A stretch of DNA of 40,443 nt from Novosphingobium sp. (GCF_027489515.1 NZ_JAIXZS010000036.1:1-40443); one strand, 5' to 3'; numbered from the stretch's first letter, positions 7,014-15,343 are shown. Translations and numbers: made by a program. Notes: generated from the letters alone by a model not told the origin.

Positions 7014-10000
7014 ATGGCAGACCGGGTGCCGATGCAGTTCACGCGGCTGAAGCTCTCCGGATTCAAGAGCTTCGTCGAACCTGCCGAACTGCGCATCGAA
7101 CCCGGCCTTACCGGCGTGGTCGGCCCCAACGGCTGCGGCAAGTCCAACCTGCTGGAAGCGATCCGCTGGGTCATGGGCGAAGGCTCTGCGCGCAGCTTGC
7201 GCGGCGGCGGGATGGAAGACGTGATCTTCGCCGGCACCGCCAGCCGGCCCGCGCGCGATTTTGCCGAAGTCATGCTCTCGGCCGAGACCGACCCCTCCGG
7301 GCCGTTCGGCGGCGAGCTTGAAGTCGTCCGCCGCATCGAGCGCGGCGCGGGCAGCGCCTACCGCGTCAACGGACGCGACGTGCGCGCCAAGGACGTCGCG
7401 CTGGTATTTGCCGACGCCGCGACCGGCGCCCACAGCCCCGCACTTGTCAGCCAGGGCCGCATCGCCGCCGTGATCGCTGCGCGGCCCGCCGAGCGCCGCG
7501 CGATGCTGGAGGAAGCCGCCGGGATCGCCGGGCTCCACGTGCGCCGCAAGGACGCGGAGACCAAGCTGCGCGCGACCGAGACCAACCTTGCCCGGCTCGA
7601 CGACCTCATCGTTACACTGGAAGCGCAGGTCGGCGCGCTGCGGCGGCAGGCGCGCGCGGCGGAGCGCTACAAGCAGCTTTCGGAACGCATCCGCGTGGCC
7701 GAGGCCCGCCTCATCTTCGCACGCTGGCGCGATGCTGCCGCCGCCGCCGAAGCGGCCCGCGCCGCGGCTGTCCGCGCGGAGGACGCGGTTGCCGCAGCAC
7801 AGACCGCTGCCCGCACTGCGCAGGAAGCCCAGCACAACGCCGCAGCTGCCCAGAGCGCTGCCCGCGATGCCCTGTTCGACCGGAGGCAGGATGCCGCCGC
7901 GCAAGGCCAGCGCATCGCTGCGCTGACCGCGCAGGCCGAGGCGGCGGCCCAGCGCCTTGCCGATATCGACCGCCAGATCCGCCGCATCGAGGATGAGCGC
8001 AGCGAGGCCGACCGCCTGACCCGCGACGCCGCCGAGGCATTGACGCGTCTCGAAGCCGATCTCGCCGCCGCCGAAGCTGCGCTCGCTGCCCAGACCGCCG
8101 AAGGACCCGCGCTCAGGGCCGCCGAAGCCGCCGCCGAGCAGGCGGCACGTGCGGCCGAACTGGCGCTCGCGGCGATGGTGGCCGAGCAGGCCGGGATCGA
8201 GGCGGAATGGCGCGTCGCGGAGGCGGCGCTGACGGCTGCCCGCCAGCGCCTGACGCGGCTCGATGGCGAGGACGCGCGGCTTGCGGGAACCCGGCGCGCG
8301 CTGGAAGCCGAACCGGACCCGGCGCTCGCAATGGCCGCTGCCGAGGCGCGCCGCGCCGAAGCCGCCGCAGCATTGGCCGACGTTGGCGAAGCGCGCGAGC
8401 GGCTTACCGCCGACCGCGAGCGACTGACGGCAGAGCGCGAGCGCCTTGCCGCCGCGCGCGAGGCCGCGTCCTCCGAGCTTGCCGCCGCCCGCGCCGACCT
8501 CGTCGGGCTGGAACGCGAATGCTCGGCGCTCGCTCGCGACAAGGCGGCGCGCGAAGCAGAAGCGGCGCGCACCGGCAAGGGGCCAAGCGCGCTGGGTGCC
8601 GCGCGGGCCGCGCCCGGCTATGAGCGCGCGCTGGCTGCCGTGCTGGGGCGCGATGCGGCGGCTCCGCTGGGCTCGGCTCCGCCCGGAGACGGCCGCTTCT
8701 GGACCGGCGCCGAAGCCCCGACCCCGCGCACCGATGCGCTGATCCACCACGTGACGAAGTGCCCGCCCGAGCTGGCAGCCCGCCTTGCACTGGTGCGTTT
8801 CGCCCATGAAGACAGCGGCGAGCCGCTCGCCCCGGGCGAATGGCTGGTCACCCGCGAAGGTCATCTCCGCCGCTGGGACGGCTTCATCGCGCGCGGCGAG
8901 GGCGGCGCGGAGGCGGCGATCCTCGCCGCCGAGAACCGTCTCGCCGAACTGGAAGCCGCGCTTCCCGAACGCCGCGCCGCCGCCGAAGCGGCCGAGGCCG
9001 CCAGCAGCGCCGCGCAAGGCGAACTGGCGCGGGTGCAGGCCGAGCTCGCCCGCGTGCAGGGCGAACTCAGCGCGGGCGAACGCGCGCTGGCGGCGGCGGC
9101 TGATGCAGAACGCAGCGCCTTGCGCGCGCTGGACCAGGCCGAGGCAGCGCGCGCCCGGATTGCGGCGCGGCGCGAGGAGATCGATCGCACGGCCGCCGAT
9201 CTTGCCGCCCAGCGCCAGGCTGCCGATGCCGATCTGGCCGAAGCCGATGCGCGCCGTTCGGCCCTCCCCGATCCCGCCACTGGCCGCGCCGCCGTGGAGG
9301 CCGAGCGGCAGAAGAACGACCGCGCCCGCGCCGCCTATCAGGCAGCGATGGCGGCTGTTGCCGCGCACGGGCAAGCGCAGGCGGTTGGCAAGGAGCGGCT
9401 CACCGCTTTGCGCAGCGACATTCGCGGCTGGCAGGCCCGCGCCGGTGACGCGGCTCGCCGCCTCGCCGCGATGGCCGGGCAGGCCGAGGACCTTGCCGAA
9501 GAGCGCGCCATCGTTGCCGCCAAGCCCCCTGCCCTCGCGCGCGATCTGGAGGAAGCCGAAGCCTTGCGCCAGCGCTACGCCGCCGCGCTGGCAGAGGCCG
9601 AGACCACGCTGGCGCGCAGTGAGACCGAGGCGCGCGCGGCAGAGGTGGCGCTGGCCGCCGCCAACGAAGCGCTCGCCACCGCGCGCGAGGCCCGCGCCGC
9701 GCTAGGTGCCAAGGCCGAGAACGAAGACCAGCGCCGGCAGGAGATGGCGGGCATCGCCGGCGAGCGCTTCCAGTGCCCGCCCCCGCTGCTGCCCGAGCGG
9801 ATCGGCTTTCCCGGCAGCGATGTTGCCGCCGCGCCCGAGGAATCCGCCGCGCACGACCGCCTGATCGCCGAGCGCGAACGACTGGGGCCAGTCAACCTCG
9901 TCGCCGCGACCGAACTGACCGAGGCCGAGGCGCAGCACCTCGCCGTCGTCAGCGAACAGGCCGAACTGACCGAAGCGGTCAACCGCCTGCGCGGCTCGAT

Positions 10001-10517
10001 CGGCGCGCTCAACCGCGAGGGCCGCGAGCGCCTGCGGGCAGCGTTCGAGGCGGTCGATGCCCATTTCCGCCGCCTCTTCGCGCGCCTGTTCGGCGGGGGC
10101 GAGGCTCATCTTGCGCTGGTTGACAGCGACGACCCGCTGGAAGCCGGGCTGGAGATCTTCGCTCAGCCGCCCGGCAAGCGCCTGCAATCGCTCACTTTGC
10201 TATCGGGCGGCGAACAGGCCCTGACCGCCGTCGCGCTCATCTTCGGCCTGTTCCTCACCAACCCCGCCCCGATCTGCGTGCTCGACGAAGTCGACGCTCC
10301 GCTCGACGATGCCAATATCGAACGCTTCTGCGATCTGCTCGATGCGATGGCGGCAGAGACGACCACCCGCTATCTGATCGTCACGCACAATGCCGTCACG
10401 ATGAGCCGAATGCACCGCCTGTTCGGTGTGACGATGGTGGAGCGCGGCATCTCGCGCCTCGTCAGCGTCGATCTGGGCGGGGCAGAGAGTTTGCTGGCGA
10501 GTGCGCCTCCGGCCTAG
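7014..10517 (+). CDS. smc: Chromosome segregation protein SMC
   Basis: SMC is the ATPase of the condensin complex that organises and segregates the chromosome. At 1167 residues it is a normal length. Walker A is GPNGCGKS at 37-44. Long alanine/arginine/glutamate-rich coiled coils run from about 165 to 520 and 635 to 1000. The hinge is compact, about 522-630, and the C-terminal head carries LLSGGEQAL and the Walker B VLDEVDAPLDD. The ATG at 7014 has GGGGGCGGA just upstream; the codon at 7032 (MQFTRLKLSGFKSF) is the canonical SMC N-terminus and may be the true start. Its TAG stop overlaps the soxR stop in a shared CTAG. ScpA and ScpB are not in the window. Confidence 0.97.
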   Translation: MADRVPMQFTRLKLSGFKSFVEPAELRIEPGLTGVVGPNGCGKSNLLEAIRWVMGEGSARSLRGGGMEDVIFAGTASRPARDFAEVMLSAETDPSGPFGGELEVVRRIERGAGSAYRVNGRDVRAKDVALVFADAATGAHSPALVSQGRIAAVIAARPAERRAMLEEAAGIAGLHVRRKDAETKLRATETNLARLDDLIVTLEAQVGALRRQARAAERYKQLSERIRVAEARLIFARWRDAAAAAEAARAAAVRAEDAVAAAQTAARTAQEAQHNAAAAQSAARDALFDRRQDAAAQGQRIAALTAQAEAAAQRLADIDRQIRRIEDERSEADRLTRDAAEALTRLEADLAAAEAALAAQTAEGPALRAAEAAAEQAARAAELALAAMVAEQAGIEAEWRVAEAALTAARQRLTRLDGEDARLAGTRRALEAEPDPALAMAAAEARRAEAAAALADVGEARERLTADRERLTAERERLAAAREAASSELAAARADLVGLERECSALARDKAAREAEAARTGKGPSALGAARAAPGYERALAAVLGRDAAAPLGSAPPGDGRFWTGAEAPTPRTDALIHHVTKCPPELAARLALVRFAHEDSGEPLAPGEWLVTREGHLRRWDGFIARGEGGAEAAILAAENRLAELEAALPERRAAAEAAEAASSAAQGELARVQAELARVQGELSAGERALAAAADAERSALRALDQAEAARARIAARREEIDRTAADLAAQRQAADADLAEADARRSALPDPATGRAAVEAERQKNDRARAAYQAAMAAVAAHGQAQAVGKERLTALRSDIRGWQARAGDAARRLAAMAGQAEDLAEERAIVAAKPPALARDLEEAEALRQRYAAALAEAETTLARSETEARAAEVALAAANEALATAREARAALGAKAENEDQRRQEMAGIAGERFQCPPPLLPERIGFPGSDVAAAPEESAAHDRLIAERERLGPVNLVAATELTEAEAQHLAVVSEQAELTEAVNRLRGSIGALNREGRERLRAAFEAVDAHFRRLFARLFGGGEAHLALVDSDDPLEAGLEIFAQPPGKRLQSLTLLSGGEQALTAVALIFGLFLTNPAPICVLDEVDAPLDDANIERFCDLLDAMAAETTTRYLIVTHNAVTMSRMHRLFGVTMVERGISRLVSVDLGGAESLLASAPPA

Positions 10518-10972
10518 TCGAGCACGAACCGCGGGCCCGGCCCGGCTGCCGCTGCGCGGTCTTCCTTGTTGTAGAGCTGGCAGCGATCGAGGCTGAGGCA
10601 TCCGCAGCCGATGCATTCGTCGAGCTTGTTGCGTGTGCGGGTGAGGAGCTGGATGCGGGCGTCGATCTCGCCGCGCAGCGAGCGGCTGATGCGCTGCCAG
10701 TCCAGCACCGTGGGCGTGCGGCCGTGGGGCAGCGAGGCGAGTTCGCGTTCGATCTCGGCAAGGCCCAGCCCCAGCCGCTGCGCGATCAGGATGAAGCTCA
10801 GCCGGCGGATGTCGGAGCGCAGGAAGCGGCGTTGGTTGCCCCCGGTGCGCACCGAGGCGATCAGGCCGCGCTCCTCGTAGTAGCGGATCGCCGAGACGGC
10901 GAGCCCGGTGCGCTGCGCGACCACGCCGATCGGCACCAGATCGTTGCGGCCCTTGGCCGGTTTGGCAAGCAT
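10514..10972 (-). CDS. soxR: Redox-sensitive transcriptional activator SoxR
   Basis: This is a MerR-family regulator with a 2Fe-2S sensor, 152 residues. The winged helix-turn-helix is IGVVAQRTGLAVSAIRYYEERGL (about 15-37), followed by the dimerisation helix and the cluster ligands C120-x2-C123-x-C125-x5-C131. This is the exact SoxR spacing and distinguishes it from other MerR proteins. Oxidation of the cluster by redox-cycling compounds activates target promoters. A SoxR-type palindrome lies in the 89-base gap to the divergent VOC gene. No soxS is visible; outside enterics SoxR usually regulates its targets directly, which fits this arrangement. Its 3' end overlaps the smc stop. Confidence 0.97.
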   Translation of the reverse strand: MLAKPAKGRNDLVPIGVVAQRTGLAVSAIRYYEERGLIASVRTGGNQRRFLRSDIRRLSFILIAQRLGLGLAEIERELASLPHGRTPTVLDWQRISRSLRGEIDARIQLLTRTRNKLDECIGCGCLSLDRCQLYNKEDRAAAAGPGPRFVLD

Positions 10973-10994
10973 CGCGAATCCCCGGAAAAATTCC

Positions 10995-11025
10995 TTGACC
11001 TCAAGTCAGCTTGAGGTTGCATAAG
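10995..11025 (+). promoter_or_regulatory. SoxR box within a long-spacer promoter
   Basis: CCTCAAGTCAGCTTGAGG at 10999-11016 has 7-bp perfect arms, and to my knowledge differs from the E. coli soxS operator only in its centre. It lies between TTGACC (-35, 10995-11000) and CATAAG (-10, 11020-11025), a 19-base spacer. Overlong spacers are the hallmark of MerR/SoxR-activated promoters. Orientation points to the VOC gene at 11062; the palindrome could also serve soxR itself. Confidence 0.85.
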
Positions 11026-11061
11026 GCTTGGCGTGTAGAAGGTCTATAACGGAGTTTTGCC

Positions 11062-11442
11062 ATGACCAACCCCGCCGCGCGGCTCGAACACGTCAACATC
11101 ACCGTCAGCGATCCCGATCGCACAGCCGTCTTCCTCAGCCGCCTCTGCGGCTGGCACGAGCGCTGGCGCGGGCCTTCCGCGCTTGGCGGCTGGACCATCC
11201 ACCTCGGCGCCGATTTCGACTATATCGCTCTCTATCAGAGAGATGCGCCCTTGCCGGGCCCGTTCTCCAAGGGCCAGCCGCTCAATCATATCGGGCTTGT
11301 CGTCGATGATCTGGCCGCCGCCGAGCGGTGCGTGATCGAGGCCGGGCTCGTGCCGTTCAACCACGGCGACTATGAACCGGGGCGCCGATTCTATGTCTTC
11401 GATTGGGACGGGATCGAGTGGGAGATCGTCAGCTACAGCTGA
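11062..11442 (+). CDS. VOC (glyoxalase/bleomycin-resistance fold) protein, likely SoxR target
   Basis: This is a single-chain vicinal-oxygen-chelate protein of 126 residues with two beta-alpha-beta-beta-beta modules: LEHVNITVSDPDRTAVFLSRLCGW at the start and LNHIGLVVDDLAAAERCVIEAGL in the second half. It ends in FYVFDWDGIEWEIVSYS, where the glutamate is a typical metal ligand. The family includes glyoxalase I, dioxygenases and antibiotic-binding proteins, so the substrate is open. The preceding SoxR box and a GGAG ribosome site 8 bases before the ATG imply induction by redox-active compounds, which favours a detoxification role. Its 3' end overlaps that of ubiA by 10 bases. Confidence 0.9.
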   Translation: MTNPAARLEHVNITVSDPDRTAVFLSRLCGWHERWRGPSALGGWTIHLGADFDYIALYQRDAPLPGPFSKGQPLNHIGLVVDDLAAAERCVIEAGLVPFNHGDYEPGRRFYVFDWDGIEWEIVSYS

Positions 11443-12353
11443 GTGGCCGCGCCCACAACGAAGCACGCCGCCGCCATCAGCGCGCCCGCGAATCGGTTCG
11501 AACGGAACCGCGCGAGCGCGCTGAGGCCGTCCGCCGTATCGAGCGTCAACGCCTGCCACGCGAAGTGGAGCGCGACCGGCACAAGTGCCACCAGCGCGAC
11601 CGGATCGGGCCGCACCAGCCAGACCGCGCCGGCCCAGCACGCGATCGCCATGCCATAGAGCCCGATCACCCCAGAGCGCACATGCTGGCCGAACGACAAG
11701 GCGGAGGAACCGATGCCGACCATCGCGTCATCTTCGCGGTCCTGCAGCGCGTAGATCGTGTCATAGGCCATGCACCACGCCCAGCAACCGGCATAGAGCG
11801 CGGCCAAGGGCGCCAGCCGGCCAAAACCGGTGACTTCAATCCAGCCCACCGGCGCGCCCCAGGTGAAGACGAGGCCCAGCCACGCCTGCGGCCAACCGGT
11901 GATCCGCTTCATGAAGGGATAGGCCGCGACCAGCCCGAGGCTGCCGAGCGCGACAAGCTGCGCTTCCCAGCGCAGTTGCAGGAGGACAAGCAGCCCCACC
12001 CCGCACAGCGCGAAGAGCCAGCCCCAAGCCGTCTTCTTCGAGATCGCCCCGCTTGCGATCGGCCGCGCCGCGGTGCGCGCCACGCGGGCATCGAGATCGG
12101 CATCGACGATATCGTTATAGACGCACCCCGCCCCGCGCATCGCGATGGAACCAAGGAGGAGCCACAGGATCATGCCCCACCGGCCCGTTCCGCCCGCAAG
12201 GAACAGGCCCCAGGCGCAGGGCCAGAACAGCAGCCACCACCCGATCGGCCGATCAAACCGCGCAAGCAATGCGAGATCGCGCAGGGTCGGCGGGAGCACG
12301 GTGAGCACGCCGCGGTACTCAGTGTCTGGGACGATTTCCGGCGTGGTACTCAT
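11433..12353 (-). CDS. ubiA: 4-hydroxybenzoate polyprenyltransferase
   Basis: UbiA attaches the polyprenyl tail to 4-hydroxybenzoate in ubiquinone synthesis and is an integral membrane enzyme. The 306-residue product starts MSTTPEIVPD; upstream in-frame codons lie in DNA antisense to rsmE and are rejected. The two aspartate-rich prenyl-diphosphate/Mg sites are NDIVDADLD and DREDD. FDRPIGWWLLFWPCAWGL is the typical first-helix region, and about eight or nine hydrophobic segments follow. It is transcribed divergently from rsmE and converges on the VOC gene. Ubiquinone supply ties in with the cytochrome oxidase genes at the far end of the window, though not by operon. Confidence 0.96.
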   Translation of the reverse strand: MSTTPEIVPDTEYRGVLTVLPPTLRDLALLARFDRPIGWWLLFWPCAWGLFLAGGTGRWGMILWLLLGSIAMRGAGCVYNDIVDADLDARVARTAARPIASGAISKKTAWGWLFALCGVGLLVLLQLRWEAQLVALGSLGLVAAYPFMKRITGWPQAWLGLVFTWGAPVGWIEVTGFGRLAPLAALYAGCWAWCMAYDTIYALQDREDDAMVGIGSSALSFGQHVRSGVIGLYGMAIACWAGAVWLVRPDPVALVALVPVALHFAWQALTLDTADGLSALARFRSNRFAGALMAAACFVVGAATQL

Positions 12354-12398
12354 GACCGCTGCATAGCCGCCGCGCCTGCAATCGGCTAGAGCCGGTGC

Positions 12399-13145
12399 AT
12401 GCCCGCTACTCCCGCCTGGCCGCCCAAGTCCGCGCCCCGCCTGTTTGTTCCCGGCCCGCTGACGGAAGGCGCGTATGTGCCGCTCGAAGGCGGACAGGCG
12501 CATTATCTGGGCAAGGTGATGCGCGTCGCGCCGGGCGATGCGGTGATCCTGTGCGATGATCAGACCGGCGAATGGCTGGCGCGCGTGGCCGAGGCGGGGA
12601 AACGCGATGTCTTGCTCACGGTCGAGAGCCGCCTGCGCGAACGCGAGGGGGTGCCCGATTTCTGGCTCTGCGCGGCGCTCACCAAGAAGGCCGCGTTCGA
12701 TCTGGTGCTGGAAAAGGCGACCGAGCTTGGCGTCGCGGCGCTGCAGCCGGTGCTCACGCGGCGCTGCGTGGCGGACAAGCTCAACCCTGAGCGTGCCCGC
12801 ACGATCATGACCGAAGCGGCTGAACAATGCGCCCGCACGGCGCTTCCGACACTCGAAGGTCCGGCGAATCTGGAGGCCCTCCTGCGGGACTGGCCAGAGG
12901 GACGGCGTCTCTACTTTGCCGACGAGGAAGGCGGCATGCCCGCGGCGGCGGCCTTTGCCGCGCATGCAGGGCCTGCCGCGCTGCTGGTCGGGCCGGAAGG
13001 CGGATTTGACGATGCCGAGCGGGCGGCGATCCGGGCGCATCCCGCCGCGCAGGCGATCACCCTTGGCCCGCGGATCCTGCGCGCTGAAACCGCGGCGATT
13101 GCGGGAACCGCGTTGTGGATGGGCACGCGCGGCGATTGGGGCTGA
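12399..13145 (+). CDS. rsmE: 16S rRNA (uracil(1498)-N(3))-methyltransferase
   Basis: RsmE methylates N3 of U1498 in 16S rRNA. The protein of 248 residues has an N-terminal PUA-like domain (LFVPGPL...AHYLGKVMRVAPGDAVILCD) and a C-terminal SPOUT knot with LLVGPEGGFDDAERAAI and LGPRILRAETA, both diagnostic of RsmE. The start is the ATG at 12399, 45 bases from the divergent ubiA start. A short hairpin followed by TTTT lies after the stop. Confidence 0.96.
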   Translation: MPATPAWPPKSAPRLFVPGPLTEGAYVPLEGGQAHYLGKVMRVAPGDAVILCDDQTGEWLARVAEAGKRDVLLTVESRLREREGVPDFWLCAALTKKAAFDLVLEKATELGVAALQPVLTRRCVADKLNPERARTIMTEAAEQCARTALPTLEGPANLEALLRDWPEGRRLYFADEEGGMPAAAAFAAHAGPAALLVGPEGGFDDAERAAIRAHPAAQAITLGPRILRAETAAIAGTALWMGTRGDWG

Positions 13146-13157
13146 CGCATTGCGCGG

Positions 13158-13177
13158 CATGGACCAATCCATGTTTT
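13158..13177 (+). terminator. Possible weak terminator after rsmE
   Basis: CATGGA (13158-13163) pairs with TCCATG (13168-13173) around CCAA, followed by TTTT. The stem is only 6 bp and the U-run short, so termination would be partial. gshA starts 40 bases further on. Confidence 0.4.
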
Positions 13178-13217
13178 CGGCTGGCGCAGGGCCGCGCGGG
13201 GCACTAACGCAGGCGCC

Positions 13218-14603
13218 ATGAGCACGAGACAAGTTTCGAATCGCAACGATCCCGTCATCGAGAGCCACGACCAACTCGTCGAGCCGATGGCGAAGGGCGA
13301 AAAGCCGCGCGATGCCTGGCGCATCGGCACCGAACACGAGAAGTTCGTCTATCGTACCAAGGACCGCGCCGCGCCGTCCTACAGCGAGCCCGGCGGGATC
13401 CGCGATCTGCTGCTCGCGCTGCGCGAATATGGCTGGACGACCATCGAGGAAGACAGCGACACCGGCCCCAACGTGATCGCGATGGGCGGGCCGGACGGCG
13501 CCGTCAGCCTCGAGCCAGCCGGCCAGCTCGAACTTTCGGGCGCCCCGCTAGAGAACCTGCACCAGACCTGCGCCGAAACCGGGCGCCACCTCGCGCAGGT
13601 CAAATCGATCGGCGACAAGCTGGGTCTGGCCTATCTCGGCATGGGGCTGTGGCCCGACAAGACCCGCGAAGAGCTGCCGATCATGCCGAAGGGCCGCTAT
13701 GACATCATGCTGCGGCATATGCCGCGCGTGGGCACCATGGGCCTCGACATGATGCTGCGCACCTGCACCATCCAGACCAACCTCGATTATGCGAGCGAGG
13801 CGGACATGGTGCAGAAGTTCCGCGTTTCGCTGGCGCTGCAACCGCTCGCCACCGCGCTGTTTGCCAATTCGCCGTTTCTTGAAGGCAAGCCCAACGGCTT
13901 CCTCTCCTATCGCAGCCACATCTGGACCGATACCGATCCGGCCCGCACCGGCATGCTCTCCTTCGTGTTCGACGAGGGCTTCGGCTACGAGCGTTATGTC
14001 GACTACATGCTTGATGTGCCGATGTATTTCGTGTTCCGAAACGGGCGCTACATCGATGCGGCGGGCCAGTCGTTCCGCGATTTCCTCGATGGCAAACTGC
14101 CCGCGCTGCCCGGCGAGAAGCCGACGCGCTCGGACTGGATCGACCACCTTTCAACCGCGTTTCCCGAAGTGCGCCTCAAGAGCTTCCTCGAAATGCGCGG
14201 CGCCGATGGCGGCCCGTGGAGCAGGATCTGCGCGCTCCCCGCGCTGTGGGTCGGCCTGCTCTACGATCAGACCGCGCTCGATGCGGCGTGGGATCTCGTC
14301 AAGGACTGGGACATGGAGGGCCGCGAACGCTTGCGCGCAGATGTGCCCAAGCTGGGGCTCGATGCGCCGATTCCGGGTGGCGGCAAGTTGCGCGATATCG
14401 CGGGCGAGGTCCTTGCCATTGCGCGCGGCGGGCTGGCGGCACGAGGCAAGCTCAATGACGCGGGCGACAACGAAACCGGGTATCTGCATCCGCTCGACGA
14501 GATCGTGAGCACGGGCAAGACCCCGGCGGAGCGCCTGCTGGAGCTCTATCACGGGCCGTGGGGTGGCAAGGTCGATCCGATCTACGAGGCCAAGAGCTTC
14601 TGA
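13218..14603 (+). CDS. gshA: Glutamate-cysteine ligase (GCS2/plant-type)
   Basis: GshA makes gamma-glutamylcysteine, the first step in glutathione synthesis. The 461-residue protein is of the alphaproteobacterial/plant type: the N-terminal block WRIGTEHEKFVYR holds the metal-binding glutamate, and FLSYRSHIWTDTDPARTG and FVFRNGRYIDAAGQSFRDF are family-conserved core segments. Length matches the roughly 455-residue class. Two small ABM-domain genes follow within 27 bases and are probably co-transcribed; gshB is not in the window. Glutathione supply fits the redox-heavy neighbourhood (soxR, DsbA-fold proteins). Confidence 0.96.
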   Translation: MSTRQVSNRNDPVIESHDQLVEPMAKGEKPRDAWRIGTEHEKFVYRTKDRAAPSYSEPGGIRDLLLALREYGWTTIEEDSDTGPNVIAMGGPDGAVSLEPAGQLELSGAPLENLHQTCAETGRHLAQVKSIGDKLGLAYLGMGLWPDKTREELPIMPKGRYDIMLRHMPRVGTMGLDMMLRTCTIQTNLDYASEADMVQKFRVSLALQPLATALFANSPFLEGKPNGFLSYRSHIWTDTDPARTGMLSFVFDEGFGYERYVDYMLDVPMYFVFRNGRYIDAAGQSFRDFLDGKLPALPGEKPTRSDWIDHLSTAFPEVRLKSFLEMRGADGGPWSRICALPALWVGLLYDQTALDAAWDLVKDWDMEGRERLRADVPKLGLDAPIPGGGKLRDIAGEVLAIARGGLAARGKLNDAGDNETGYLHPLDEIVSTGKTPAERLLELYHGPWGGKVDPIYEAKSF

Positions 14604-14629
14604 CGGACTGAACAAGAGGGAGAGAGACG

Positions 14630-14929
14630 ATGATCATCGTGATGGGCAAGCTGCGGATTGATGCCGAAGCCATCGAGGCCGCGCTGCCGGCGGCGCGCAA
14701 GGTCGTCGCCGCGACGCAGCAGGAAGAGGGCTGCCTCCAGTACGACTACTCGCGCGACATCGCCGATCCGGAGTTGTTCCACATCACCGAGCGCTGGACG
14801 AGCCGTGAGGCACTGGCCGCACACCTCAAGACCCCGCACGTGGCCGAATGGATCAGGATCCTCTCGGGGATGACGATGAAGGAGCGGCACATCAAGCTCT
14901 ACGACACCAACGAAGGCGAGGATCTTTAA
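14630..14929 (+). CDS. Antibiotic biosynthesis monooxygenase (ABM) domain protein, copy 1
   Basis: This is a 99-residue dimeric alpha/beta ferredoxin-like (ABM/YgiN) protein. The core reads EEGCLQYDYSRDIADPELFHITERWTSREALAAHLKTPHVAEW, the characteristic GC-x-x-Y, F-x-x-x-E-x-W and H-x-x-x-x-H pattern. A purine-rich GAGGGAGAGAGA site precedes the ATG, giving strong expected translation. Members oxidise quinol-like substrates without a cofactor, or act as small stress proteins; the substrate cannot be told. It is followed after 4 bases by a paralog of equal length that is about half identical. Confidence 0.9.
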   Translation: MIIVMGKLRIDAEAIEAALPAARKVVAATQQEEGCLQYDYSRDIADPELFHITERWTSREALAAHLKTPHVAEWIRILSGMTMKERHIKLYDTNEGEDL

Positions 14930-14933
14930 GCCG

Positions 14934-15233
14934 ATGCTGGTCGTGATGGGCACCTTCCGGGTGGCGGAAGAGCATATCGCCGCGTTGCTGCCGCTCGCGC
15001 GCACGGTGGCCGAGGCAACGCGCGCCGAAGCGGGCTGCATCCAGTACAGCTATGCGCAGGATATCGATGATCCGGCGCTGTTCCATGTTGCCGAGCGCTG
15101 GACCGACCGCGCCGCGCTCGCGGCTCATGCGAAGTCGGCGCATATGGCCGAATGGGTCGCAGCGCGCGCTGGCCTTGGCTTCCATGACCGGGTGATCCGG
15201 CTGTACGAAACGGATGAGGGCGTGGCGATCTGA
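14934..15233 (+). CDS. Antibiotic biosynthesis monooxygenase (ABM) domain protein, copy 2
   Basis: The tandem paralog of the preceding gene also has 99 residues. The alignment is gap-free and roughly half the positions are identical, including EAGCIQYSYAQDIDDPALFHVAERWTDRAALAAH. The TAA of copy 1 is followed by GCCG and then the ATG, so the two are translationally close. Equal length and gap-free alignment point to tandem duplication followed by divergence, and the pair may form a heterodimer. A large inverted repeat begins 15 bases after its stop. Confidence 0.9.
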   Translation: MLVVMGTFRVAEEHIAALLPLARTVAEATRAEAGCIQYSYAQDIDDPALFHVAERWTDRAALAAHAKSAHMAEWVAARAGLGFHDRVIRLYETDEGVAI

Positions 15234-15248
15234 TCGCCCTCACACTTT

Positions 15249-15327
15249 CGTCATTGCGAGCGAAGCGAAGCAATCCAGAGCCGTAGTGCGTGCCGCTCTG
15301 GATTGCTTCGCTGCGCTCGCAATGACG
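15249..15327. repeat. 33-bp-arm inverted repeat (REP-like palindrome)
   Basis: The left arm at 15249-15281 and the right arm at 15295-15327 pair over 33 positions with one mismatch, around a 13-base loop. The arm contains GTCATTGCGAGCGAAGCGAA, a motif I recognise as a dispersed intergenic palindrome in sphingomonads and relatives. It lies between convergent ABM and ICMT-like genes and could act as a bidirectional terminator or mRNA stabiliser. Confidence 0.85.
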
Positions 15328-15343
15328 AGTTTTGTGAAGAAAC

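Noticed and set aside
6789..9374. Minus-strand open frame of 861 codons
   Set aside because: It lies entirely opposite smc and the second DsbA-family gene, has low-complexity Arg/Ala/Gly composition and no domain; it is a by-product of high GC and codon bias.
12354..13337. Upstream extension of the ubiA frame (total 634 codons)
   Set aside because: The extension is antisense to rsmE and gshA. UbiA homology begins at the ATG at 12353, which gives the usual length.
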